Origin: Balaenoptera acutorostrata
Taxonomy: Eukaryota > Chordata > Mammalia > Artiodactyla > Balaenopteridae
Direction: 5' to 3'
Assembly: GCF_949987535.1 (NCBI RefSeq)
Contig: NW_026646029.1
Location: 620,001 to 684,000 of the forward strand
Length of the DNA stretch: 64,000 nt
The translations under genes were made by a program, and so were the position numbers. Of this stretch, positions 10,558 through 22,875 are shown one piece after another (position 1 is the stretch's first letter; the number at the start of each line of letters is the position of its first letter). Below the pieces are notes generated by a model. That model had not been told where the DNA came from. It saw only the letters and a program-made list of their open reading frames with translations, and did not search any database.

Positions 10558-12317
10558 TCTATAAGTGATATCTTATGATAAGTGTCTTTTTCTGTGTGAC
10601 TTATTTCACTTAGAATCGTCGTACCTAAATCCACTCATCGTGCTGCTACTAGCCTTATGATGTGGATTTCATGGCTGAGTGATATTCCATTGTACATGAG
10701 TACCACAACTTCGTTATCCACTTTTCTCTTTCCTTGGATATTTAAGGTGTAATGAAGTGGGGGTTCTTGTCAACAGAGCAGCCCTAAACTTTGGGGTGCC
10801 TGTGTCTTGCTGATTTTTAGTTTTCCCAATTTATACGCCCATGAGTGGAAGTGCCCTATGCTCTCCAAGCTGTGTTTTTTAGATGTTTCAGGACACACCG
10901 TACACTTCTCCAGAGTGGCTGTTGGCAATTTACATCCCGCCCATCAGCGTAGCAAGGCTCCCATTTCTCCATGGACGGTCCTGCATTTGTGGTTTTGACA
11001 CTTTTTTCCGCATGGCCCTTTTGCCCGCTGGGAAGCGAGACTTCTTTGGAGCGCTGATTTGCCTTTGCAGGTTGCTTGGTTGGCCAAAAAGGGCGTATGC
11101 GTTTTTTCCTGAATATATTCAGGAAAAAACGCATACGCCCTTTTTGGCCAAGGGCATCATTGTCCACGTTTTGCCGCTTTTCATGTGCTTTCAAGGCGAT
11201 TCGAATCTACCTCCTGAAATCTGTTTCCTGCAATTCTGCCTTGCTTTCAAAGCCTCTTCGTTGCCTTCCCTCAATATATTTGTGGACGAGAGTTATCATT
11301 TATAACTCTGCAGGTTTGTGAATTGCAGTGCCCCTGAGCTCCATTTTTCCAGTCGCTTTTTTGGGAGCTGGCTGCAAAAGTGCAGGATTGCTTCAGGCCC
11401 TCTTCTGGTTCTGGGGGGCAGGCTGAGCTTGTGGTTAATTCTTCTTCCTGATGGGAAAATAGAGTGACCTGTGCCTGTCCCAACCCCTAGAGCTAGTCTC
11501 TCATTGGTTCCCCCTCTTCCCGTTCATCCTCAGGACAAATTGCAACCTCTACGGAACAGGAGGTTAAAGGTGCTGATTCTCCAAGGAGGGAGATGGCTAG
11601 TAAAGCGGCTGGAATGGCGAACCCGAGCACAAGGAGATGAGAAATGAGGTGCGTTTTAGAAACCTTTCCCGATCACACGGTGTACCATCTTCTGGGTTTC
11701 TCATGCATGTTTTCGACGTAGGAAGATGCCCTTGAACCTGGAGATTTGGGACCCATGGGATGGGTACCATGCAGTATTACTTTAAAGGGTCTGCGTTGGC
11801 TCACGCAACCTCACCAAACCTCTCAGCCCCAAGAGTGTCCACCCTTATGTCTCAATCAGCTGTGGGTCTAGATATGGTCAATCCAGGTTGCATCACAGCC
11901 CCTGAACGAATTTTGTAAGAATATCTCTCTTTTTCACTGTCTTTGTTTCACGGGTTTTGAAAAGTAATTTCTTTTTATAATGGGGTTTAGCTGCTTTTCA
12001 CGGCTGTGTTTATGCCGCTTTACACCCCCTTGACTCACTTACAGAGAGATATCAATACATAGGTTTGAAGATTCTTACTAGTCAGATATATTCTTCTGCG
12101 GTGAATAGGGGGTGTTGAGTCCAGTTCACTGAGCAAGGAGTAGGTCTTGTCTACTACATATGGGGTTTATGGAACGGTATCTGAGCTAATTTGAAACCCT
12201 TGTTTTATGCATCACCCCACCTTCCCTTTCCCGTTCAGCAGCCATAGTGTGTTCTCTGAACGTGTGACTCTGTTCTGTTTTGTAATTCAGTTCATGTGTA
12301 GCGTTTTTTACATTCCC
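10558..12317 (+). repeat. Satellite monomer 7, 1760 bp
   Basis: Perfect palindrome at 11080-11151. It still has the left-end 'gctcccattt' but majority 'ttcgttatcc'. Private or rare: 'gatgtggattt', 'gagtaccac' (also in monomer 31), 'tccttggata' (also in 33 and 35), 'gtggttttgac', 'tttgcaggttgc'. Confidence 0.97.
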
Positions 12318-14077
12318 TCTATAAGTGATATCTTATGATAAGTGTCTTTTTCTGTGTGACTTATTTCACTTAGAATCGTCGTACCTAAATCCACTCATCG
12401 TGCTGCTACTAGCCTTATGACGTGGATTTCATGGCTGAGTGATATTCCATTGTACATGAGGACCACAACTTCGTTATCCACTTTTCTCTTTCCTAGGATA
12501 TTTAAGGTGTAATGAAGTGGGGGTTCTTGTCAACAGAGCAGCCCTAAACTTTGGGGTGCCTGTGTCTTGCTGATTTTTAGTTTTCCCAATTTATACGCCC
12601 ATGAGTGGAAGTGCCCTATGCTCTCCAAGCTGTGTTTTTTAGATGTTTCAGGACACACCGTACACTTCTCCAGAGTGGCTGTTGGCAATTTACATCCCGC
12701 CCATCAGCGTAGCAAGGCTCCCCTTTCTCCATGGCTGGTCCTGCATTTCTGGTTTGGACACTTTTTTCCGCATGGCCCTTTTGCCCGCTGGGAAGCGAGA
12801 CTTCTTTGGAGCGCTGATTTGCCTTTCCAGGTTGCTTGGTTGGCCAAAAAGGGCGTATGCGTTTTTTCCTGAATATATTCAGGAAAAACCGCATACGCCC
12901 TTTTTGGCCAAGGGCATCATTGTCCACGTTTTGCCGCTTTTCATGTGCTTTCAAGGCGATTCGAATCTACCTCCTGAAATCTGTTTCCTGCAATTCTGCC
13001 TTGCTTTCAAAGCCTCTTCGTTGCCTTCCCTCAATATATTTGTGGACGAGAGTTATCATTTATAACTCTGCAGGTTTGTGAATTGCAGTGCCCCTGAGCT
13101 CCATTTTTCCAGTCGCTTTTTTGGGAGCTGGCCGCAAAAGTGCAGGATTGCTTCAGGCCCTCTTCTGGTTCTGGGGGGCAGGCTGAGCTTGTGGTTAATT
13201 CTTCTTCCTGATGGGAAAATAGAGTGACCTGTGCCTGTCCCAACCCCTAGAGCTAGTCTCTCATTGGTTCCCCCTCTTCCCGTTCATCCTCAGGACAAAT
13301 TGCAACCTGTACGGAACAGGAGGTTAAAGGTGCTGATTCTCCAAGGAGGGAGATGGCTAGTAAAGCGGCTGGAATGGCGAACCCGAGCACAAGGAGATGA
13401 GAAATGAGGTGCGTTTTAGAAACCTTTCCCGATCACACGGTGTACCATCTTCTGGGTTTCTCATGCATGTTTTCGACGTAGGAAGATGCCCTTGAACCTG
13501 GAGATTTGGGACCCATGGGATGGGTACCATGCAGTATTACTTTAAAGGGTCTGTATTGGCTCACGCAACCTCACCAAACCTCTCAGCCCCAAGAGTGTCC
13601 ACCCTTATGTCTCAATCAGCTGTGGGTCTAGATATGGTCAATCCAGGTTGCATCACAGCCCCTGAACGAATTTTGTAAGAATATCTCTCTTTTTCACTGT
13701 CTTTGTTTCACGGGTTTTGAAAAGTAATTTCTTTTTATAATGGGGTTTAGCTGCTTTTCACGGCTGTGTTTATGCCGCTTTACACCCCCTTGACTCACTT
13801 ACAGAGAGATATCAATACATAGGTTTGAAGATTCTTACTAGTCAGATATATTCTTCTGCGGTGAATAAGGGGTGTTGAGTCCAGTTCACTGAGCAAGGAG
13901 TAGGTCTTGTCTACTACATATTGGGTTTATGGAACGGTATCTGAGCTAATTTGAAACCCTTGTTTTATGCATCACCCCACCTCACCTTTCCCGTTCAGCA
14001 ACCATAGTGTGTTTTCTAAACGTGTGACTCTGTTCTGTTTTGTAATTCAGTTCAAGTGTAGCGTTTTTTACATTCCC
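12318..14077 (+). repeat. Satellite monomer 8, 1760 bp
   Basis: Palindrome at 12840-12911 with the A-to-C right-arm change. It has 'catggctggtcc', shared with monomers 5, 9, 19 and 21. I counted 45 CpG sites in this monomer. Confidence 0.97.
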
Positions 14078-15837
14078 TCTATAAGTGATATCTTATGATA
14101 AGTGTCTTTTTCTGTGTGACTTATTTCACTTAGAATCGTCGTACCTAAATCCACTCATCGTGCTGCTACTAGCCTTATGACGTGGATTTCATGGCTGAGT
14201 GATATTCCATTGTACATGAGGACCACAACTTCGTTATCCACTTTTCTCTTTCCTAGGATATTTAAGGTGTAATGAAGTGGGGGTTCTTGTCAACAGAGCA
14301 GCCCTAAATTTTGGGGTGCCTGTGTCTTGCTGATTTTTAGTTTTCCCAAATTATACGCCCATGAGTGGAAGTGCCCTATGCTCTCCAAGCTGTGTTTTTT
14401 AGATGTTTCAGGACACACCGTACACTTCTCCAGAGTGGCTGTTGGCAATTTACATCCCGCCCATCAGCGTAGCAAGGCTCCCCTTTCTCCATGGCTGGTC
14501 CTGCATTTCTGGTTTGGACACTTTTTTCCGCATGGCCCTTTTGCCCGCTGGGAAGCGAGACTTCTTTGGAGCGCTGATTTGCCTTTCCAGGTTGCTTGGT
14601 TGGCCAAAAAGGGCGTATGCGTTTTTTCCTGAATATATTCAGGAAAAACCGCATACGCCCTTTTTGGCCAAGGGCATCATTGTCCACGTTTTGCCGCTTT
14701 TCATGTGCTTTCAAGGCGATTCGAATCTACCTCCTGAAATCTGTTTCCTGCAATTCTGCCTTGCTTTCAAAGCCTCTTCGTTGCCTTCCCTCAATATATT
14801 TGTGGACGAGAGTTATCATTTATAACTCTGCAGGTTTGTGAATTGCAGTGCCCCTGAGCTCCATTTTTCCAGTCGCTTTTTTGGGAGCTGGCCGCAAAAG
14901 TGCAGGATTGCTTCAGGCCCTCTTCTGGTTCTGGGGGGCAGGCTGAGCTTGTGGTTAATTCTTCTTCCTGATGGGAAAATAGAGTGACCTGTGCCTGTCC
15001 CAACCCCTAGAGCTAGTCTCTCATTGGTTCCCCCTCTTCCCGTTCATCCTCAGGACAAATTGCAACCTGTACGGAACAGGAGGTTAAAGGTGCTGATTCT
15101 CCAAGGAGGGAGATGGCTAGTAAAGCGGCTGGAATGGCGAACCCGAGCACAAGGAGATGAGAAATGAGGTGCGTTTTAGAAACCTTTCCCGATCACACGG
15201 TGTACCATCTTCTGGGTTTCTCATGCATGTTTTCGACGTAGGAAGATGCCCTTGAACCTGGAGATTTGGGACCCATGGGATGGGTACCATGCAGTATTAC
15301 TTTAAAGGGTCTGCGTTGGCTCACGCAACCTCACCAAACCTCTCAGCCCCAAGAGTGTCCACCCTTATGTCTCAATCAGCTGTGGGTCTAGATATGGTCA
15401 ATCCAGGTTGCATCACAGCCCCTGAACGAATTTTGTAAGAATATCTCTCTTTTTCACTGTCTTTGTTTCACGGGTTTTGAAAAGTAATTTCTTTTTATAA
15501 TGGGGTTTAGCTGCTTTTCACGGCTGTGTTTATGCCGCTTTACACCCCCTTGACTCACTTACAGAGAGATATCAATACATAGGTTTGAAGATTCTTACTA
15601 GTCAGATATATTCTTGTGCGGTGAATAGGGGGTGTTGAGGCCAGTTCACTGAGCAAGGAGTAGGTCTTGGCTACTACATATTGGGTTTATGGAACGGTAT
15701 CTGAGCTAATTTGAAACCCTTGTTTTATGCATCACCCCACCTCACCTTTCCCGTTCAGCAGCCATAGTGTGTTTTCTGAACGTGTGACTCTGTTCTGTTT
15801 TGTAATTCAGTTCAAGTGTAGCGGTTTTTACATTCCC
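14078..15837 (+). repeat. Satellite monomer 9, 1760 bp
   Basis: Palindrome at 14600-14671 with the A-to-C change. 'ccctaaattttgggg' is shared only with monomers 19 and 21. Private: 'cccaaattatac', 'gtcttggctac'. Confidence 0.97.
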
Positions 15838-17594
15838 TCTATAAGTGATATCTTATGATAAGTGTCTTTTTCTGTGTGACTTATTTCACTTAGAATCGTC
15901 GTACCTAAATACACTCATCGTGCTGCTACTAGCCTTATGACGTGGATTTCATGGCTGAGTGATATTCCATTGTACATGAGGACCACAACTTCGTTATCCA
16001 CTTTTCTCTTTCCTAGGATATTTAAGGTGTAATGAAGTGGGGGTTCTTGTCAACAGAGCAGCCCTAAACTTTGGGGTGCCTGTGTCTTGCTGATTTTTAG
16101 TTTTCCCAATTTATACGCCCATGAGTGGAAGTGCCCTATGCTCTCCAAGCTGTGTTTTTTAGATGTTTCAGGACACACCGTACACTTCTCCAGAGTGGCT
16201 GTTGGCAATTTACATCCCGCCCATCAGCGTAGCAAGGCTCCCCTTTCTCCATGGCCAGTTCTGCATTTCTGGTTTGGACACTTTTTTCCGCATGGCCCTT
16301 TTGCCCGCTGGGAAGCGAGACTTCTTTGGAGCGCTGATTTGCCTTTCCAGGTTGCTTGGTTGGCCAAAGAGGGCGTATGCGTTTTTTCCTGAATATATTC
16401 AGGAAGAAACGCATACGCCCTTTTTGGCCAAGGGCATCATTGTCCACGTTTTGCCGCTTTTCATGTGCTTTCAAGGCGATTCGAATCTACCTCCTGAAAT
16501 CTGTTTCCTGCAATTCTGCCTTGCTTTCAAAGCCTCTTCGTTGCCTTCCCTCAATATATTTGTGGACGAGAGTTATCATTTATAACTCTGCAGGTTTGTG
16601 AATTGCAGTGCCCCTGAGCTCCATTTTTCCAGTCGCTTTTTTGCGAGCTGGCCTCAAAAGTGCAGGATTGCTTCAGGCCCTCTTCTGGTTCTGGGGGGCA
16701 GGCTGAGCTTGTGGTTAAATCTTCTTCCTGATGGGAAAATAGAGTGACCTGTGCCTGTCCCAACCCCTAGAGCTAGTCTCTCATTGGTTCCCCCCTTCCC
16801 GTTCATCCTCAGGACAAATTGCAACCTGTACGGAACAGGAGGTTAAAGGTGCTGATTCTCCAAGGAGGGAGATGGCTAGTAAAGCGGCTGGAATGGCGAA
16901 CCCGAGCACAAGGAGATGAGAAATGAGGTGCGTTTTAGAAACCTTTCCCGATCACACGGTGTACCATCTTCTGGGTTTCTCATGCATGTTTTCGACGTAG
17001 GAAGATGCCCTTGAACCTGGAGATTTGGGACCCATGGGATGGGTACCATGCAGTATTACTTTAAAGGGTCTGCGTTGGCTCACGCAACCTCACCAAACCT
17101 CTCAGCCCCAAGAGTGTCCACCCTTATGTCTCAATCAGCTGTGGGTCTAGATATGGTCAATCCAGGTTGCATCACAGCCCCTGAACGAATTTTGTAAGAA
17201 TTTCTCTCTCTTTCACTGTCTTTGTTTCACGGGTTTTGAAAAGTAATTTCTTTTTATAATGGGGTTTAGCTGATTTTCACGGCTGTGTTTAGGCCGCTTT
17301 ACACCCCCTTGACTCACTTACAGAGAGATATCAATACATAGGTTTGAAGATTCTTACTAGTCAGATATATTCTTGTGCGGTGAATAGGGGGTGTTGAGGC
17401 CAGTTCACTGAGCAAGGAGTAGGTCTTGTCTACTACATATTGGGTTTATGGAACGGTATCTGAGCTAATTTGAAACCCTTGTTTTATGCATCACCCCACC
17501 TCCCCTTTCCCGTTCAGCAGCCATAGTGTGTTTTCTGAACGTGTGACTCTGTTCTGTTTTGTAATTCAGTTCAAGTGTAGCGGTTTTCATTCCC
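15838..17594 (+). repeat. Satellite monomer 10, 1757 bp (shortest)
   Basis: Palindrome at 16360-16431 with two mismatches ('ccaaagagg' left, 'ggaagaaac' right). 'cctaaatacactc' at the start and 'tgattttcacgg' with 'gtttaggccgc' at the end are shared with monomer 22. A private 1 bp loss in 'ttccccccttccc' and the 2 bp junction deletion explain the length. Confidence 0.97.
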
Positions 17595-17671
17595 TCTATA
17601 AGTGATATCTTATGATAAGTGTCTTTTTCTGTGTGACTTATTTCACTTAGAATCGTCGTACCTAAATCCAC
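17465..17671 (-). pseudogene. L1 ORF2 extreme C-terminus, open across the monomer 10/11 junction
   Basis: A 68-codon minus-strand frame contains ILSEISHTEKDTYHKISL and LELNYKTE, which match the order and spacing of the last part of mammalian L1 ORF2 (…ILSE-x-S-x-TEKD…, …NELIYKTE…). It stays open because this junction carries the 2 bp deletion ('cggttttcattcc' instead of 'cggtttttacattcc') and has 'cctcccc' where most monomers have 'cctcacc', which removes a minus-strand TGA. It confirms L1 identity and minus orientation. It is not a functional gene. Confidence 0.85.
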
Positions 17672-19355
17672 TCATCGTGCTGCTACTAGCCTTATGACGT
17701 GGATTTCATGGCTGAGTGATATTCCATTGTACATGAGGAGCACAACTTCTTTATCCACTTTTCTCTTTCCTAGGATATTTAAGGTTTAATGAAGTGGGGG
17801 GTTCTTGTCAACAGAGCAGCCCTAAACTTTGGGGTGCCTGTGTCTTGCTGATTTTTAGTTTTCCCAATTTATACGCCCATGAGTGGAAGTGCCCTATGCT
17901 CTCCAAGCTGTGTTTTTTAGATATTTCAGGACACACCGTACACTTCTCCAGAGTGGCTGTTGGCAATTTACATCCCGCCCATCAGCGTAGCAAGGCTCCC
18001 CTTTCTCCATGGCCGGTCCTGCATTTCTGGTTTGGACACTTTTTTCCGCATGGCCCTTTTGCCCGCTGGGAAGCGAGACTTCTTTGGAGCGCTGATTTGC
18101 CTTTCCAGGTTGCTTGGTTGGCCAAAAAGGGCGTATGCGTTTTTTCCTGAATATATTCAGGAAAAAACGCATACGCCCTTTTTGGCCAAGGGCATCATTG
18201 TCCACGTTTTGCCGCTTTTCATGTGCTTTCAAGGCGATTTGAATCTACCTCCTGAAATCTGTTTCCTGCAATTCTGCCTTGCTTTCAAAGCCTCTTCGTT
18301 GCCTTCCCTCAATATATTTGTGGACGAGAGTTATCATTTATAACTCTGCAGGTTTGTGAATTGCAGTGCCCCTGAGCTCCATTTTTCCAGTCGCTTTTTT
18401 GGGAGCTGGCCGCAAAAGTGCAGGATTGCTTCAGGCCCTCTTCTGGTTCTGGGGGGCAGGCTGAGCTTGTGGTTAATTCTTCTTCCTGATGGGAAAATAG
18501 AGTGACCTGTGCCTGTCCCAACCCCTAGAGCTAGTCTCTCATTGGTTCCCCCTCTTCCCGTTCATCCTCAGGACAAATTGCAACCTGTACGGAACAGGAG
18601 GTTAAAGGTGCTGATTCTCCAAGGAGGGAGATGGCTAGTAAAGCGGCTGGAATGGCGAACCCGAGCACAAGGAGATGAGAAATGAGGTGCGTTTTAGAAA
18701 CCTTTCCCGATCACACGGTGTACCATCTTCTGGGTTTCTCATGCATGTTTTCGACGTAGGAAGATGCCCTTGAACCTGGAGATTTGGGACCCATGGGATG
18801 GGTACCATGCAGTATTACTTTAAAGGGTCTGCGTTGGCTCACGCAACCTCACCAAACCTCTCAGCCCCAAGAGTGTCCACCCTTATGTCTCAATCAGCTG
18901 TGGGTCTAGATATGGTCAATCCAGGTTGAATCACAGCCCCGGAACGAATTTTGTAAGAATATCTCTCTTTTTCACTGTCTTTGTTTCACGGGTTTTGAAA
19001 AGTAATTTCTTTTTATAATGGGGTTTAGCTGCTTTTCACGGCTGTGTTTATGCCGCTTTACACCCCCTTGACTCACTTACAGAGAGATATCAATACATAG
19101 GTTTGAAGATTCTTACTAGTCAGATATATTCTTCTGCGGTGAATAGGGTGTGTTGAGTCCAGTTCACTGAGCAAGGAGTAGGTCTTGTCTACTACATATT
19201 GGGTTTATGAAACGGTATCTGAGCTAATTTGAAACCCTTGTTTTATGCATCAACCCATCTCACCTTTCCCGTTCAGCAACCATAGTTTGTTTTCTAAACG
19301 TGTGACTCTGTTCTGTTTTGTAATTCAGTTCAAGTGTAGCGTTTTTTACATTCCC
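17595..19355 (+). repeat. Satellite monomer 11, 1761 bp
   Basis: Perfect palindrome at 18118-18189. Markers: 'gaggagcac', extra G in 'gtggggggttc', 'aaggtttaatg', 'agatatttcagg', 'gatttgaatc'. Its partner is monomer 23, 21,124 bp away. Private: 'ggttgaatcac', 'ccccggaacg'. Confidence 0.97.
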
Positions 19356-21115
19356 TCTATAAGTGATATCTTATGATAAGTGTCTTTTTCTGTGTGACTT
19401 ATTTCACTTAGAATCGTCGTACCTAAATCCACTCATCGTGCTGCTACTAGCCTTACGACGTGGATTTCATGGCTGAGTGATATTCCATTGTACATGAGGA
19501 CCACAACTTCGTTATCCACTTTTCTCTTTCCTAGGATATTTAAGGTGTAATGAAGTGGGGGTTCTTGTCAACAGAGCAGCCCTAAACTTTGGTGTGCCTG
19601 TGTCTTGCTGATTTTTAGTTTTCCCAATTTATACGCCCATGAGTGGAAGTGCCCTATGCTCTCCAAGCTGTGTTTTTTAGATGTTTCAGGACACACCGTA
19701 CACTTCTCCAGAGTGGCTGTTGGCAATTTACATCCCGCCCATCAGCGTAGCAAGGCTCCCCTTTCTCCATGTTCGGTCCTGCATTTCTGGTTTGGACACT
19801 TTTTTCCGCATGGCCCTTTTGCCCGCTGGGAAGCGAGACTTCTTTGGAGCGCTGATTTGCCTTTCCAGGTTGCTTGGTTGGCCAAAAAGGGCGTATGCGT
19901 TTTTTCCTGAATATATTCAGGAAAAAACGCATACGCCCTTTTTGGCCAAGGGCATCATTGTCCACGTTTTGCCGCTTTTCATGTGCTTTCAAGGCGATTC
20001 GAATCTACCTCCTGAAATCTGTTTCCTGCAATTCTGCCTTGCTTTCAAAGCCTCTTCCTTGCCTTCCCTCAATATATTTGTGGACGAGAGTTATCATTTA
20101 TAACTCTGCAGGTTTGTGAATTGCAGTGCCCCTGAGCTCCATTTTTCCAGTCGCTTTTTTGGGAGCTGGCCGCAAAAGTGCAGGATTGCTTCAGGCCCTC
20201 TTCTGGTTCTGGGGGGCAGGCTGAGCTTGTGGTTAATTCTTTTTCCTGATGGGAAAATAGAGTGACCTGTGCCTGTCCCAACCCCTAGAGCTAGTCTCTC
20301 ATTGGTTCCCCCTCTTCCCGTTCATCCTCAGGACAAATTGCAACCTGTACGGAACAGGAGGTTAAAGGTGCTGATTCTCCAAGGAGGGAGATGGCTAGTA
20401 AAGCGGCTGGAATGGCGAACCCGAGCACAAGGAGATGAGAAATGAGGTGCGTTTTAGAAACCTTTCCCGATCACACGGTGTACCATCTTCTGGGTTTCTC
20501 ATGCATGTTTTCGACGTAGGAAGATGCCCTTGAACCTGGAGATTTGGGACCCATGGGATGGGTACCATGCAGTATTACTTTAAAGGGTCTGCATTGGCTC
20601 ACGCAACCTCACCAAACCTCTCAGCCCCAAGAGTGTCCACCCTTATGTCTCAATCAGCTGTGGGTCTAGATATGGTCAATCCAGGTTGCATCACAGCCCC
20701 TGAACGAATTTTGTAAGAATATCTCTCTTTTTCACTGTCTTTGTTTCACGGGTTTTGAAAAGTAATTTCTTTTTATAATGGGGTTTAGCTGCTTTTCACG
20801 GCTGTGTTTATGCCGCTTTACACCCCCTTGACTCACTTACAGAGAGATATCAATACATAGGTTTGAAGATTCTTACTAGTCAGATATATTCTTCTGCAGT
20901 GAATAGGGTGTGTTGAGTCCAGTTCACTGAGCAAGGAGTAGGTCTTGTCTACTACATATTGGGTTTATGAAACGGTATCTGAGCTAATTTGAAACCCTTG
21001 TTTTATACATCACCCCACCTCACCTTTCCCGTTCAGCAACCATAGTGTGTTTTCTAAATGTGTGACTCTGTTCTGTTTTGTAATTCAGTTCAAGTGTAGC
21101 GTTTTTTACATTCCC
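19356..21115 (+). repeat. Satellite monomer 12, 1760 bp
   Basis: Perfect palindrome at 19878-19949. 'ccttacgacg', 'cttccttgcc', 'ctttttcctg' and 'ctgcattgg' are shared with partner monomer 24. Private: 'tttggtgtgcc', 'ccatgttcgg', 'ctgcagtgaa'. Confidence 0.97.
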
Positions 21116-22875
21116 TCTATAAGTGATATCTTATGATAAGTGTCTTTTTCTGTGTGACTTATTTCACTTAGAATCGTCGTACCTAAATCCACTCATCGTG
21201 CTGCTACTAGCCTTATGACGTGGATTTCATGGCTGAGTGATATTCCATTGTACATGAGGACCACAACTTCGTTATCCACCTTTCTCTTTCCTAGGATATT
21301 TAAGGTGTAATGAAGTGGGGGTTCTTGTCAACAGAGCAGCCCTAAACTTTGGGGTGCCTGTGTCTTGCTGATTTTTAGTTTTCCCAATTTATACGCCCAT
21401 GAGTGGAAGTGCCCTATGCTCTCCAAGCTGTGTTTTTTAGATGTTTCAGGACACACCGTACACTTCTCCAGAGTGGCTGTTGGCAATTTACATCGCGCCC
21501 ATCAGCGTAGCAAGGCTCCCCTTTCTCCATGGCCGGTCCTGCATTTCTGGTTTGGACACTTTTTTCCGCATGGCCCTTTTGCCCGCTGGGAAGCGAGACT
21601 TCTTTGGAGCGCTGATTTGCCTTTCCAGGTTGCTTGGTTGGCCAAAAAGGGCGTATGCGTTTTTTCCTGAATATATTCAGGAAAAACCGCATACGCCCTT
21701 TTTGGCCAAGGGCATCATTGTCCACGTTTTGCCGCTTTTCATGTGCTTTCAAGGCGATTCGAATCTACCTCCTGAAATCTGTTTCCTGCAATTCTGCCTT
21801 GCTTTCAAATCCTCTTTGTTGCCTTCCCTCAATATATTTGTGGACGAGAGTTATCATTTATAACTCTGCAGGTTTGTGAATTGCAGTGCCCCTGAGCTCC
21901 ATTTTTCCAGTCGCTTTTTTGGGAGCTGGCCGCAAAAGTGCAGGATTGCTTCAGGCCCTCTTCTGGTTCTGGGGGGCAGGCTGAGCTTGTGGTTAATTCT
22001 TCTTCCTGATGGGAAAATAGAGTGACCTGTGCCTGTCCCAACCCCTAGAGCTAGTCTCTCATTGGTTCCCCCTCTTCCCGTTCATCCTCAGGACAAATTG
22101 CAACCTGTACGGAACAGGAGGTTAAAGGTGCTGATTCTCCAAGGAGGGAGATGGCTAGTAAAGCGGCTGGAATGGCGAACCCGAGCACAAGGAGATGAGA
22201 AATGAGGTGCGTTTTAGAAACCTTTCCCGATCACACGGTGTACCATCTTCTGGGTTTCTCATGCATGTTTTCGACGTAGGAAGATGCCCTTGAACCTGGA
22301 GATTTGGGACCCATGGGATGGGTACCATGCAGTATTACTTTAAAGGGTCTGCGTTGGCTCACGCAACCTCACCAAACCTCTCAGCCTCAAGAGTGTCCAC
22401 CCTTATGTCTCAATCAGCTGTGGGTCTAGATATGGTCAATCCAGGTTGCATCACAGCCCCTGAACGAATTTTGTAAGAATATCTCTCTTTTTCACTGTCT
22501 TTGTTTCACGGGTTTTGAAAAGTAATTTCTTTTTATAATGGGGTTTAGCTGCTTTTCACGGCTGTGTTTATGCCACTTTACACCCCCTTGACTCACTTAC
22601 AGAGAGATATCAATACATAGGTTTGAAGATTCTTACTAGTCAGATATATTCTTGTGCGGTGAATAGGGGGTGTTGAGGCCAGTTCACTGAGCAAGGAGTA
22701 GGTCTTGTCTACTACATATTGGGTTTATGGAACGGTATCTGAGCTAATTTGAAACCCTTGTTTTATGCATCACCCCACCTCACATTTCCCGTTCAGCAGC
22801 CATAGTGTGTTTTCTGAACGTGTGACTCTGTTCTGTTTGGTAATTCAGTTCAAGTGTAGCGGTTTTTACATTCCC
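21116..22875 (+). repeat. Satellite monomer 13, 1760 bp
   Basis: Palindrome at 21638-21709 with the A-to-C change. 'caaatcctctttg', 'cacctttctc' and 'cagcctcaag' are shared with partner monomer 25. Private: 'catcgcgccc'. Confidence 0.97.
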
